This document shows positions 33,660-42,325 of a stretch of 64,000 nt of DNA, in pieces. Position 1 is the stretch's first letter. Every line of letters begins with the position of its first letter. The position numbers were made by a program, and so were the translations under genes. Under the pieces are notes generated by a model. That model ran no database searches. It was not told the origin of the DNA and was given only the letters and a program-made list of their open reading frames with translations. Origin of the DNA: Neisseriaceae bacterium (GTDB lineage: Bacteria; Pseudomonadota; Gammaproteobacteria; Burkholderiales; UBA11063); NCBI GenBank assembly GCA_003963245.1, contig RXJX01000001.1, forward strand, positions 32,449 through 96,448, read 5' to 3'.

Positions 33660-35219
33660 ATGACACAGCAATATCCTTTTCGTAATTTCTACCATATTGT
33701 AGCAACTAATGCTAAAAACTCCCCAAGCAAAACTATCATTTATGATGGTGATCTAAAAATAAGTAATCAACAATTGATGGAATATGCGGATAGTATTGCC
33801 AGCCGTCTCTATGATTATGGGATTAAACCGGGAGATAAAGTCGCAATGGTAATGGCAAATTCGTGGCAATTTATTGCGACTTTATTTGCAATTAGCAAGC
33901 TTGGCGCGGTAGTAGTCGCGATCAATAATTTTCTTAAAGAAGATGAAATTGCTTATATAGTTAATGATTCTCAAGCCAAGGTATTGTTTTCGTCGGCAAA
34001 ATTTGCTAAAGAAACCCGTGAATTATTGATTAAAACGAATATCTGTAAAATTATCTGGGTTGATGGAGATGCCCCGGTAATTAATGATCGTAATATTGAT
34101 TATGCAAAAATCATTGCTGAACGAAAAAATACAGCGCCCTATGCCGATAAATCTCCCGAAGAGCTGGCCCTAATTGTTTATACTTCGGGTACAACAGGTA
34201 AGCCCAAAGGTGCAATGTTATCGTATAGCAATATCCACTCTAATGTTTATTGTTGTATGCAACATCTGCAAGTTAAGCATGGTGGCATACGAATGGTTTG
34301 TTATTTGCCAATGTTTCATGCATTTACATTAACCGTAACAGTAATTCTACCGATTTTTACCAATAGTGGTGTGGTAGTTATTCGTTCTATTGCAACCAAA
34401 GGTGACTTTGCTAATTTATTGAAACAGGTTTTATTGAAGCGAGTTCCCTTCTTTGCGGGTGTGCCAGATGTTTATAGTGCATTGGCTAAAGCTAAATTAC
34501 CATGGTATTTCCACTGGTTTCACTCAGTTAAGGGCTTTATCTCTGGTGCGGCACCATTAGCCGAAGAAACAATGCGCAATTTTGCTGCCAGCTTTAAACG
34601 AGGTGCTTTAATACAGGGGTATGGGATTAGTGAATGTTCTCCGGTTGTGTCTGTTAACCTTCCGTGGGAGAATAGACGGGGTTCTGTTGGTAAACCTTTG
34701 CCTACTTATCAGGTAGAAGTTTTTGACGAAGAAATGAAGCAGTTACCGCGTGATTCGATTGGTGAAATCTGTGTAAAAGGTGGATGTGTGATGATGGGAT
34801 ACTTTAATCGTCCCAATGATACAGCAGAAACAATTATTGATGGTTGGTTTAGAACTGGTGATATTGGTAAAGTTGATAAAGATGGTTTTATCTTTATAGT
34901 TGATCGTAAAAAAGATCTGATTATCAGTAAAGGTATGAATATTTACCCACGTGAAATCGAAGAAATTATTTATACCAATGAGAAAGTTAATGCCTGTGCC
35001 GTAATTGGGGTCAAGGATAACGAGGCTAATGAAACGCCTGTTGCATATATTGAATTGAAAGAAGATGTAAGCGCAACTGAAGCGGAGTTGAAAGAGTATA
35101 TTCGCCCACATTTGGCACCATTCAAGCAGCCTCGCAAGATTATCTTTATTGAGAAATTGCCACGTAACGCAACTGGTAAGATTTTGAAGCGCGAACTGCG
35201 CGAATTAGCTCATAGTTAA
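33660..35219 (+). CDS. Long-chain acyl-CoA synthetase family protein
   Basis: 519 residues, ANL adenylate-forming enzyme. The P-loop-like IVYTSGTTGKPKGAMLSYSN, the YGISECSPV motif and the hinge/C-terminal GWFRTGDIGKVDKDGF and catalytic lysine in LPRNATGKILKREL are all present. It activates a carboxylic acid, most probably a fatty acid, to the acyl-CoA. Cytosolic with possible membrane association. Specificity is not readable; a FadD-like role is an inference. Monocistronic. Confidence 0.88.
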   Translation: MTQQYPFRNFYHIVATNAKNSPSKTIIYDGDLKISNQQLMEYADSIASRLYDYGIKPGDKVAMVMANSWQFIATLFAISKLGAVVVAINNFLKEDEIAYIVNDSQAKVLFSSAKFAKETRELLIKTNICKIIWVDGDAPVINDRNIDYAKIIAERKNTAPYADKSPEELALIVYTSGTTGKPKGAMLSYSNIHSNVYCCMQHLQVKHGGIRMVCYLPMFHAFTLTVTVILPIFTNSGVVVIRSIATKGDFANLLKQVLLKRVPFFAGVPDVYSALAKAKLPWYFHWFHSVKGFISGAAPLAEETMRNFAASFKRGALIQGYGISECSPVVSVNLPWENRRGSVGKPLPTYQVEVFDEEMKQLPRDSIGEICVKGGCVMMGYFNRPNDTAETIIDGWFRTGDIGKVDKDGFIFIVDRKKDLIISKGMNIYPREIEEIIYTNEKVNACAVIGVKDNEANETPVAYIELKEDVSATEAELKEYIRPHLAPFKQPRKIIFIEKLPRNATGKILKRELRELAHS

Positions 35220-35234
35220 ATTATATGGTTATTT

Positions 35235-35285
35235 TCTTGTCATAAGGTAAATTTATTTATAAAGAATAAAAATCTTATGACAAGA
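35235..35285. repeat. 12-bp perfect inverted repeat upstream of gltX
   Basis: TCTTGTCATAAG (35235-35246) pairs with CTTATGACAAGA (35274-35285) around a 27-nt A+T-rich loop. No T-tract follows, so it is not an obvious Rho-independent terminator for the acyl-CoA synthetase gene; it may be a leader structure or operator for gltX. Confidence 0.5.
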
Positions 35286-35342
35286 CCCTTCTGGTATCAC
35301 ACCAAATTAGTTACTTAATTTTTTAAATTTGAAAGACGATAG

Positions 35343-36710
35343 ATGACAGTTAGAACACGTTTTGCACCCAGTCCAACTGGGTTTTTACATATTGGTGGAG
35401 CACGTACCGCATTGTTTTCATGGGCTTATGCTAAAAAAAATAACGGAGCTTTTATTCTTCGCGTTGAAGATACTGATGTTGAGCGCTCAACGCAAGAATC
35501 AGTCGATAGTATTTTACATGCGATGGATTGGCTAGGGTTGGATTATGCCGAAGGTCCATTTTATCAAATGCAACGGATGGAGCGTTACAAGGAAGTAATT
35601 CAGCAGATGTTGGATGCAGGAACGGCGTATTATTGCTATTGTTCAAAAGAAGAGCTAGATCAGATGCGCGAAGAACAACGCACTCGTGGTGAAAAGCCGC
35701 GTTATGATCGTCGTTGTTTACATCAGCAACCACGTGATGGCGTTAAACCAGTTGTACGCTTTAAAAATCCACAAGATGGAGTTGTTGCTTGGGATGATCT
35801 AGTTAAGGGACGTATAGAAATTGCGAATAGTGAATTGGATGATTTAATTATTGCCCGTTCTGATGGTACACCAACCTATAATTTTTGTGTGGTTGTTGAT
35901 GATCTGGATATGAAAATTACTCATGTAACCCGCGGTGATGATCATGTAAATAATACACCACGCCAGATTAATATCTTACGTGCGTTGGGCGCAACACCGC
36001 CGCTATATGCTCACTTACCAATGATTTTACGTGATGATGGGCAAAAAATGTCCAAGCGAAATGATCCTGTCAGCGTTGTTCAATATCGCGATATGGGAAT
36101 ATTGCCTGAAGCGTTACTCAATTATCTAGCTCGGCTATGCTGGGGGCATGGTGATGATGAGGTATTTAGCATTGAGCAGTTTGTTGAGTGGTTTGATCTA
36201 AATAATATTTCACCATCTCCGGCACGCTTTGATATGAAAAAATTATTTTGGGTAAATGCACAGCATATTAAAGCAACAGCTAACGCTAAATTGATTGCGC
36301 TAATCACTCCACAATTACAGGCACAAAACATTGTGCTTGAGCAGTTAGATATTGATGCAATTATTGAGCTGGTAAAGGCGCGCAGTGATAATTTAAACAC
36401 GCTTGCTAAGGAAGTAGCATACCTCTATCAACCACAAACGCCAAATGCTGAAGAGTTGGCAAAACACATGACAGACGATGCAGCGCAGGTTTTAAATAAT
36501 TTTGCAAGCAGTATTGAAGCGCTTAATGAATGGTCTTTAGATGCAATTAAGGCATTAATTAAAGAATTTTGCGTGAGCCAAAACATTAAAATGCCTCAGC
36601 TTGGCATGCCATTACGTCTAAAATTATGTGGAACTACGCAAACTCCTTCATTTGATGCAATTGTTTATATTCTGGGTAAAAACAATGTCTTAGCTCGGTT
36701 GCGAGCTTAG
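35343..36710 (+). CDS. gltX: Glutamyl-tRNA synthetase
   Basis: 455 residues, class I synthetase. HIGH-type motif FLHIGGARTALFSW at ~15-28 and KMSKRNDPVS at ~237 identify the Rossmann active site, and the C-terminal helical anticodon-binding domain is present. The zinc-type cysteines CYCSKEELDQMR (around 98) are partly kept. Followed by a tRNA cluster with its own promoter. Confidence 0.95.
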   Translation: MTVRTRFAPSPTGFLHIGGARTALFSWAYAKKNNGAFILRVEDTDVERSTQESVDSILHAMDWLGLDYAEGPFYQMQRMERYKEVIQQMLDAGTAYYCYCSKEELDQMREEQRTRGEKPRYDRRCLHQQPRDGVKPVVRFKNPQDGVVAWDDLVKGRIEIANSELDDLIIARSDGTPTYNFCVVVDDLDMKITHVTRGDDHVNNTPRQINILRALGATPPLYAHLPMILRDDGQKMSKRNDPVSVVQYRDMGILPEALLNYLARLCWGHGDDEVFSIEQFVEWFDLNNISPSPARFDMKKLFWVNAQHIKATANAKLIALITPQLQAQNIVLEQLDIDAIIELVKARSDNLNTLAKEVAYLYQPQTPNAEELAKHMTDDAAQVLNNFASSIEALNEWSLDAIKALIKEFCVSQNIKMPQLGMPLRLKLCGTTQTPSFDAIVYILGKNNVLARLRA

Positions 36711-36747
36711 TGCGACAAGGTTTTTTGCAAAATTATTGCAAAAATAA

Positions 36748-36777
36748 TTGACAGGATGATAACGCTTGAGATAGAAT
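36748..36777 (+). promoter_or_regulatory. Sigma-70 promoter of the tRNA cluster
   Basis: -35 TTGACA (36748-36753), 18-bp spacer, -10 TAGAAT (36772-36777), start expected near 36784, ~12 nt before the first tRNA. Confidence 0.75.
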
Positions 36778-36795
36778 ACCTATCTCAACGTTAAG

Positions 36796-36872
<77 letters not shown>

Positions 36873-36888
36873 AAAACGTCGTAAAAAT

Positions 36889-36964
36889 GCCGGAATAGCT
36901 CAGTTGGTAGAGCAGCTGACTTGTAATCAGAAGGTCGAGGGTTCAACTCCTTTTTCCGGCACCA
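36889..36964 (+). tRNA. tRNA-Thr(UGU)
   Basis: 76 nt with CCA. Acceptor GCCGGAA/TTCCGGC, anticodon arm CTGA-CTTGTAA-TCAG with UGU, T loop TTCAACT. Co-transcribed with its neighbours. Confidence 0.95.
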
Positions 36965-36982
36965 TTTCTTATCCGATCCAAT

Positions 36983-37058
36983 GGCCAGGTAGCTCAGTCG
37001 GTAGAGCAGAGGATTGAAAATCCTTGTGTCGGCAGTTCGATTCTGCCCCAGGCCACCA
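36983..37058 (+). tRNA. tRNA-Phe(GAA)
   Basis: 76 nt with CCA. Acceptor GGCCAGG with a near-complementary CCAGGCC end, anticodon arm GGAT-TGAAA-ATCC with GAA, T loop TTCGATT. Last tRNA of the cluster. Confidence 0.94.
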
Positions 37059-37173
37059 TTTTGTTTCTTCAGTTTATCAAATTAGTTTCCCTTAAACTTA
37101 CTAGTGTTCTCTTTTATAATATCTAGAATATTTAACTACTTTAATTTCAAAGTTTATCTTACTCACTTAATGG

Positions 37174-37203
37174 TTGCTATACTACCTAAATTTATGCTAT
37201 AAT
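37174..37203 (+). promoter_or_regulatory. Promoter of the pyrimidine operon
   Basis: -35 TTGCTA (37174-37179), 18-bp spacer, perfect -10 TATAAT (37198-37203). The transcript would start near 37210, just before a T7 run and the leader-peptide ribosome-binding site. Confidence 0.7.
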
Positions 37204-37227
37204 CCGCAAATTTTTTTGAGGAATGCA

Positions 37228-37320
37228 ATGTTAGTTCGACCTGTTTCAGATATTATCTGCCATCGCAATGAAGTGGTAATGGTCGCTGCATTTACCTCTG
37301 ATAACCCTATTTATAATTAA
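37228..37320 (+). CDS. 30-aa leader peptide of the pyr operon
   Basis: ATG at 37228 with GAGGAA 5-10 nt upstream; TAA at 37318-37320. It begins MLVRPVSDIICHRNEVV. The stop codon lies one base before the 5' arm of a strong terminator, so a ribosome finishing the peptide would cover that arm. This geometry matches the pyrBI-type (pyrL) mechanism in which UTP-limited polymerase lets the ribosome catch up and prevents termination. A T7 run at 37211-37217 could be a UTP-sensitive pause site. The peptide is not enriched for one amino acid, which argues against amino-acid-type attenuation. Confidence 0.65.
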   Translation: MLVRPVSDIICHRNEVVMVAAFTSDNPIYN

Positions 37321-37321
37321 G

Positions 37322-37352
37322 AACTCACTATTTTTTTAGTGAGTTTTTTTTT
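37322..37352 (+). terminator. Attenuator terminator upstream of pyrE
   Basis: AACTCACTA (37322-37330) pairs with TAGTGAGTT (37337-37345), loop of six T, followed by a run of seven T. A strong Rho-independent terminator inside the operon leader, immediately after the leader-peptide stop. Confidence 0.88.
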
Positions 37353-37356
37353 GCCT

Positions 37357-37463
37357 ATACTCGAACAGATTCATTATATTGGGTCGTTAATGAGCTCCTC
37401 ACCTGACTTGGGTGTAGGTATCGTCGCTCATTGCCTACCTGTATTTCGAATCTGCTCGAGTGT
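37357..37463 (+). ncRNA. Candidate cis-regulatory RNA motif, copy B (pyrE leader)
   Basis: Same architecture as the purT leader motif. P1 outer ATACTCGA (37357-37364)/TCGAGTGT (37456-37463), P1 inner CAGATTC (37366-37372)/GAATCTG (37448-37454), P2 AATGAGC (37389-37395)/GCTCATT (37426-37432), P3 CACCT/GGGTG (37400-37414). Invariant blocks between the copies are AGATTCATTAT, GGTCGTT, TGTAGG, GTC before the P2 3' arm, and GCCTACCTGTATTTCGAATC (C/T at one position). P2 shares no sequence with copy A yet pairs perfectly, and P1 shows A-T to G-C exchange, so RNA structure is conserved. It lies between the attenuator and the AAGAAGGA ribosome-binding site of pyrE. Confidence 0.72.
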
Positions 37464-37489
37464 GAAATAAAAATTAAGAAGGAATTACG

Positions 37490-38077
37490 ATGCTTGAACA
37501 ATTAATTTTAGATATGTATGCCGTTGATATGATTAAATTTGGTGAATTCACCCTCAAATCAGGTAAAAAATCCTATGTTTATGCTGATATTCGTACGGCA
37601 ATCTCTCATCCTAAGATTTTTACCACGCTTTGTGATCTGATTTACAGCAAAATGCAAGGGCTAACATATGATTCAATTTGCGGCGTACCATATTCAGCGC
37701 TTACCTTTGCCAGTGGAATCGCTTATGCACATCAAATTCCAATGCTGTTAAAGCGTAAAGAAGCTAAAGAATATGGCACTAAAAAAATCCTTGAAGGTAA
37801 TTATCAAAGTGGTGATACTTGTTTGGTGATTGAGGATGTAGTAACTACTGGGATGAGTATTGGTGAAACTACAGTAGTATTGGAAGAAGCTGGGCTTAAA
37901 GTCCAAGATATTGTGTGCTTTATCCATCGCAATCAAGGTGGTGAGGAACGTTTAACTGAGCAAGGATACACACTACATAGCATCATTGATTTATATCAGG
38001 TGCTTGAGATATTACTTAAACATGGCAAAATTTCAGCAGCGGATAAAGCTCAAGCTGAAGCATTAATCGGAGCATAA
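37490..38077 (+). CDS. pyrE: Orotate phosphoribosyltransferase PyrE (UMPS-like)
   Basis: 195 residues. KFGEFTLKSGKKS at the N-terminus, CGVPYSALTFASGIAY, LKRKEAKEYGTKK and the PRPP-binding loop LVIEDVVTTGMSIGET define OPRTase, which converts orotate and PRPP to OMP. The wording of these motifs resembles the OPRT half of eukaryotic-type UMP synthase more than the usual proteobacterial PyrE. It is first in the operon pyrE-carA-carB-pyrB-pyrI, controlled by the leader peptide/terminator and the RNA motif upstream. One base separates it from carA. Confidence 0.94.
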   Translation: MLEQLILDMYAVDMIKFGEFTLKSGKKSYVYADIRTAISHPKIFTTLCDLIYSKMQGLTYDSICGVPYSALTFASGIAYAHQIPMLLKRKEAKEYGTKKILEGNYQSGDTCLVIEDVVTTGMSIGETTVVLEEAGLKVQDIVCFIHRNQGGEERLTEQGYTLHSIIDLYQVLEILLKHGKISAADKAQAEALIGA

Positions 38078-38078
38078 T

Positions 38079-39149
38079 ATGATAGCAATGCAAAAAGCCT
38101 ATTTAAAATTAGCTAATGGACGGGTTTTTGAAGGTTTGGCTCCAGTATGGCAAACTGCCGCCAGTTTTGGTGAAGTAGTATTTAATACTGGAATGACTGG
38201 TTATGAAGAAACTTTAACCGACCCATCGTATTCGGGGCAGATTTTAGCGTTTACCTTTCCAATTTTGGGGAATTATGGAGTATCAGACGGGCATCGCTGG
38301 GAATCTGCGCAAATTCACGCTAAAGGAGTGATCTGTGAGACGCTTTTTGAGCAACCTGCCCATCATTCTTGCGAACAAACTTTTTTACAGTGGTTGGAAC
38401 AAAAGCAAGTGCCTTTGATTTGTGGTGTAGATACTCGTGAATTAACTAAAGTTATTCGTGAATATGGTGTGCTTAGTGGTGCGATTGTTTATGATGCCGA
38501 GCAAATTGTTGATTTTAATGATAGCATGGCAATCAATTGGGTTGAGCAGGTTTCTCCTAAAGAAGTAAGCGTACACGGTAATGGTAAATATAAAGTAATT
38601 GTGGTCGATTACGGTGCAAAAGAAAATATTATCCGTTGTCTGGAGCAATTTGACGTAACTTTAAAGCGCGTACCGTTTGATTATGATTATAGTAGTGAGG
38701 ATTATGATGGGGTAATGCTCTCTAATGGACCTGGAGATCCCAAACAATGCCAAAAAAGTATTGAAATTTTATCCAAAGCTTTAGCACGTAACAAACCAAT
38801 TTTTGGAATTTGCTTAGGTTCACAACTAATGGCATTGGCAATTGGCGCGAATACTTATAAACTTAAATACGGACATCGTGGGCATAATCAGCCATGTATC
38901 GATTTACTCAAAGATCGTTGTTATCTGACTTCGCAAAATCATAGCTATGCGGTTGATGATAGCACTCTACCCGAGGGTTGGGAAGTAACCTTCCGCCACT
39001 TAAATGATAATACTGTAGCAGGGATTCGTCATAGCAGCAAACCATTTTCGGCAGTACAGTTTCATCCGGAAGCATCGAGTGGTCCGCAAGATACCTTTTA
39101 CCTATTTGAACAATTCTATCAGCAGATTGTAACGGGAGCAGCACAATAA
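38079..39149 (+). CDS. carA: Carbamoyl-phosphate synthase small subunit CarA
   Basis: 356 residues, somewhat shorter than E. coli CarA (382). N-terminal domain with FGEVVFNTGMTGYEETLTDPSY, C-terminal class I glutaminase with nucleophile GICLGSQ, and FHPEAS carrying the His-Glu of the triad. It supplies ammonia from glutamine to CarB. The linker region is condensed relative to typical proteobacterial CarA and reads like the CAD/Bacteroidetes-type version. The carB start shares the last base of its stop codon. Confidence 0.94.
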   Translation: MIAMQKAYLKLANGRVFEGLAPVWQTAASFGEVVFNTGMTGYEETLTDPSYSGQILAFTFPILGNYGVSDGHRWESAQIHAKGVICETLFEQPAHHSCEQTFLQWLEQKQVPLICGVDTRELTKVIREYGVLSGAIVYDAEQIVDFNDSMAINWVEQVSPKEVSVHGNGKYKVIVVDYGAKENIIRCLEQFDVTLKRVPFDYDYSSEDYDGVMLSNGPGDPKQCQKSIEILSKALARNKPIFGICLGSQLMALAIGANTYKLKYGHRGHNQPCIDLLKDRCYLTSQNHSYAVDDSTLPEGWEVTFRHLNDNTVAGIRHSSKPFSAVQFHPEASSGPQDTFYLFEQFYQQIVTGAAQ

Positions 39150-42100
39150 TGAAAAATATTTTACTTTTAGGTTCGGGTGGTTTACGGGTTGGTCAGGCTG
39201 GAGAGTTTGATTATTCTGGTTCGCAGGCAATTAAAGCGTTTAAAGAAGAAGGCTACCGCGTAATTTTAGTTAATCCGAATATTGCGACAGTACAAACTGA
39301 TCAATCTATGGCGGATGAAATTTATTTTGTGCCATTACAGCATGAATTTGTGGCACCAATTATTGCCAAAGAACAGATTAATTTTATTGCACTTGGTTTT
39401 GGTGGGCAAACAGCGCTTAATCTCGGCTTAGAATTACATCATAGTGGGGTTCTGGCTAAACATAATGTAACTATTTTAGGCTCAAGTATAAAAACGATTG
39501 AAGCGACTGAAGATCGTGATATTTTCCGTGATTATCTTGAGAGAAATCAGGTAAAAACGCCAAAAAGTAAATCAGCGACTACTGTCGATGAAGCGATTGC
39601 GATTGGACAGGAGTTTGGCTATCCTCTGATGCTTAGAGCTGCATTTTCATTAGGTGGACTTGGCTCGGGCAAAGTCTTTGATGAAGTTGATTTGATTGAC
39701 AAAGCAAGTAAAGCGCTGAGTGGAGCACCACAGGTCTTGTTAGAAGAATACCTTACTGGTTGGAAGGAGTTTGAATATGAAATCGTTCGTGATTTAAAAG
39801 GCAACAGCCTGACGATTTGTAATATGGAGAATCTCGATCCAATGGGAATTCATACTGGTGAAAGTATTGTCATTGCTCCTGCCCAAACTCTGAATGATGA
39901 AGAACATCAAAATTTACGTAATATTTCACTGCGTTGTGCCGAGATTTTTAACATTGTCGGTGAGTGTAATATTCAGTTCTCGGTAAATCCAGCCAATGGT
40001 GATTACCGCGTGATTGAAATGAATCCACGTTTATCGCGTTCATCTGCTTTGGCATCGAAAGCAACGGGTTATCCACTGGCATTTGTTGCTGCTAAATTAT
40101 GTTTAGGCTTTAGTCTCAATCAGTTAACTAATCAAGTCACCAAAAAAACTAGTGCGTTTTTTGAGCCAGCACTTGATTATGTAGTGGTGAAGATTCCGCG
40201 TTGGGATACTCATAAATTACGCTTGGCAGAGCGCACCATTGGTACTGAGATGAAATCTGTAGGTGAAGTAATGGGGATTGGTCGTACTTTCCCCGAAGCT
40301 TTACAGAAAGCAGTGCAAATGCTTAATATCGGAGCATCCGGTCTCCATGATTACATCTGGCCGATTCAGGATTTACGCCGTGAAATTGAATTTGCAACTG
40401 ATAGGCGGATTTTTGCTTTGTATAAATGGTTTTATACTGGTGGTGATTTGACAGAAGCTGCTGCTTTATCTCGGATTGATTATTGGTTTTTAACTCAGAT
40501 TCAGCAAATTGCGCAAATTGCACTACAAATTAAACAGGAATTAACGCCCGAACTGTTGCGTACGGCTAAACAATTTGGCTTTAGTGATAAAACACTGGCA
40601 TTATTAACGGAACAGTCGGAATTGATTATCCGTAATTTACGCCATGAGCATAATATTCGTCCAGTAGTCAAACAGATTGATACTTTGGCAGGGGAATTTG
40701 CGGCACAAACTAACTATCTTTATACCACCTATCACGGGCGTTATGATGATATCGCACCTGCAAATGAGGTTTATGTAATTATTGGTTCTGGACCTTACTC
40801 AATTGGTTCTTCGGTGGAGTTCGATTGGTGTACCGTAAATTTAGCTCGTCAAATGCGTGCCCATGGTAAACAGGTTATCATTATTAACTCAAATCCTGAG
40901 ACGGTATCAACTGATTATGACGAATCAGATCGTTTATATTTTGAACCACTAAGCTTGGAGCGAGTGTGCGATATTCTTGATTTTGAGCACGTTGCTGGGG
41001 TTTGCGTAAGTGTTGGCGGACAAATTGCCAATAACCTGGCTTTGCCGTTGCATAATTTGGGATATCCAATAGTTGGAACGTCACCGTTAGATATTGATAA
41101 TGCTGAAAATCGCGCTAAATTCTCCTCTATGCTTAATGAGCTGAATATTGATCAACCTAGCTGGATTAATGCCAAAAGCAGCGAAGAAATTCAAACCTTT
41201 ATTGCAGAAGTTGGCTTGCCAGTCTTAATTCGTCCATCTTATGTGCTTTCAGGTGCTGCGATGAAAGTAGTATCAGATCAAAAAACGCTTACCAGTTATC
41301 TTAATGAAGCGGTATTGATTTCCAATGATCATCCAGTGGTAATATCACAATTTATTGAAAATGCCAAGGAGTTGGAAATTGATGGAATCGCGCAGAATGG
41401 TAAAATTGTGATTGATTCCATCAGTGAACATATTGAAAATGCTGGGGTGCATTCCGGTGATGCGACCTTGGTGTTCCCGCCAGAACGCTTGTATTTGAAA
41501 ACGGTAACTCGTGCTCGAGATAGTGCGCGTAAGATTGTTAAGGCACTGAATATTTCTGGTCCGTTTAATATGCAGTTTATTGCCAAAAATAATGAACTTA
41601 AAGTGATTGAATGTAATGTACGTGCTTCACGTTCATTTCCATTCATTTCCAAGGTAACTGGACAAAATCTGGTTGAATTAATGGCAAAAGTATTCTTAGG
41701 TCAAGAAATTAACCAGAAATATAATACTCTGGATTGCGGAATAATTGGTGTGAAAAGTCCGGTATTCTCGTATAACCGCTTCAAAGGTTCTGATCCAGTA
41801 GCGCAGGTAGAAATGTCTTCAACTGGTGAAGTTGCCTGTATTGGTAATGATATGCTCCAAACATTCTATATGTCTTGGTTGGGGGTTGGGCAGCGAGTTG
41901 ATAAGAAAGTTATCTTGCTTAGCGTTGATGATAAGTATAAACAAAAATTATTGCCATTGGTGAAAGTTTTGAGTGATCAGGGCTGGCAGTTTGTTGCTAC
42001 GGGCGCGACTCATGATATGCTGGTAAGTAATGGGATTCAGTCTAAGTTTGTCTTTAAAATTTCAGAACAGGTTGAGCCAAATATTCAACAGCCAATTATC

Positions 42101-42325
42101 AATAAGTCGGTAGGCTTAATTATCAATTTACCGCGTGATGCATTTAATAATAAAGATAATTCCGATGGTTTCAAGATTCGTCGATTGGCGATTGATTATC
42201 ATATTCCTTTGGTAACTAATTTTCAATTAAGTGAGATTTTATTGGAGTCATTAGCGGAATTTTATGGCAAAGAGATTGCGGTACAGTCATACCGTGAATT
42301 ATTAGCAGGAGATCATCATGGTTAA
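39149..42325 (+). CDS. carB: Carbamoyl-phosphate synthase large subunit CarB
   Basis: 1058 residues with two duplicated ATP-grasp halves (~1-540, ~545-930) and an allosteric MGS-like domain (~935-1058). The first dinucleotide loop reads GSGGLRVGQAGEFDYSGSQA, the CAD-like form, instead of GAGPIVIGQACEFDYSG common in proteobacteria; the second half has VIIGSGPYSIGSSVEFDW. EMNPRLSRSSALASKATG is the ATP-site signature. It makes carbamoyl phosphate for pyrimidine and arginine synthesis. The 3' end overlaps pyrB by 8 bp. Confidence 0.95.
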   Translation: MKNILLLGSGGLRVGQAGEFDYSGSQAIKAFKEEGYRVILVNPNIATVQTDQSMADEIYFVPLQHEFVAPIIAKEQINFIALGFGGQTALNLGLELHHSGVLAKHNVTILGSSIKTIEATEDRDIFRDYLERNQVKTPKSKSATTVDEAIAIGQEFGYPLMLRAAFSLGGLGSGKVFDEVDLIDKASKALSGAPQVLLEEYLTGWKEFEYEIVRDLKGNSLTICNMENLDPMGIHTGESIVIAPAQTLNDEEHQNLRNISLRCAEIFNIVGECNIQFSVNPANGDYRVIEMNPRLSRSSALASKATGYPLAFVAAKLCLGFSLNQLTNQVTKKTSAFFEPALDYVVVKIPRWDTHKLRLAERTIGTEMKSVGEVMGIGRTFPEALQKAVQMLNIGASGLHDYIWPIQDLRREIEFATDRRIFALYKWFYTGGDLTEAAALSRIDYWFLTQIQQIAQIALQIKQELTPELLRTAKQFGFSDKTLALLTEQSELIIRNLRHEHNIRPVVKQIDTLAGEFAAQTNYLYTTYHGRYDDIAPANEVYVIIGSGPYSIGSSVEFDWCTVNLARQMRAHGKQVIIINSNPETVSTDYDESDRLYFEPLSLERVCDILDFEHVAGVCVSVGGQIANNLALPLHNLGYPIVGTSPLDIDNAENRAKFSSMLNELNIDQPSWINAKSSEEIQTFIAEVGLPVLIRPSYVLSGAAMKVVSDQKTLTSYLNEAVLISNDHPVVISQFIENAKELEIDGIAQNGKIVIDSISEHIENAGVHSGDATLVFPPERLYLKTVTRARDSARKIVKALNISGPFNMQFIAKNNELKVIECNVRASRSFPFISKVTGQNLVELMAKVFLGQEINQKYNTLDCGIIGVKSPVFSYNRFKGSDPVAQVEMSSTGEVACIGNDMLQTFYMSWLGVGQRVDKKVILLSVDDKYKQKLLPLVKVLSDQGWQFVATGATHDMLVSNGIQSKFVFKISEQVEPNIQQPIINKSVGLIINLPRDAFNNKDNSDGFKIRRLAIDYHIPLVTNFQLSEILLESLAEFYGKEIAVQSYRELLAGDHHG

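Noticed and set aside
34743..35111. 122-codon - strand frame inside the acyl-CoA synthetase gene, and many similar frames inside other genes
   Set aside because: Shadow frames of well-supported genes, without own ribosome-binding sites or plausible protein sequence.
37357..37463. ZTP (pfl) riboswitch, because GGGTCGT resembles its 5' block
   Set aside because: The complementary CGACCC arm and the conserved CCGCCUGGGC-type 3' block are absent; pairing here is different.
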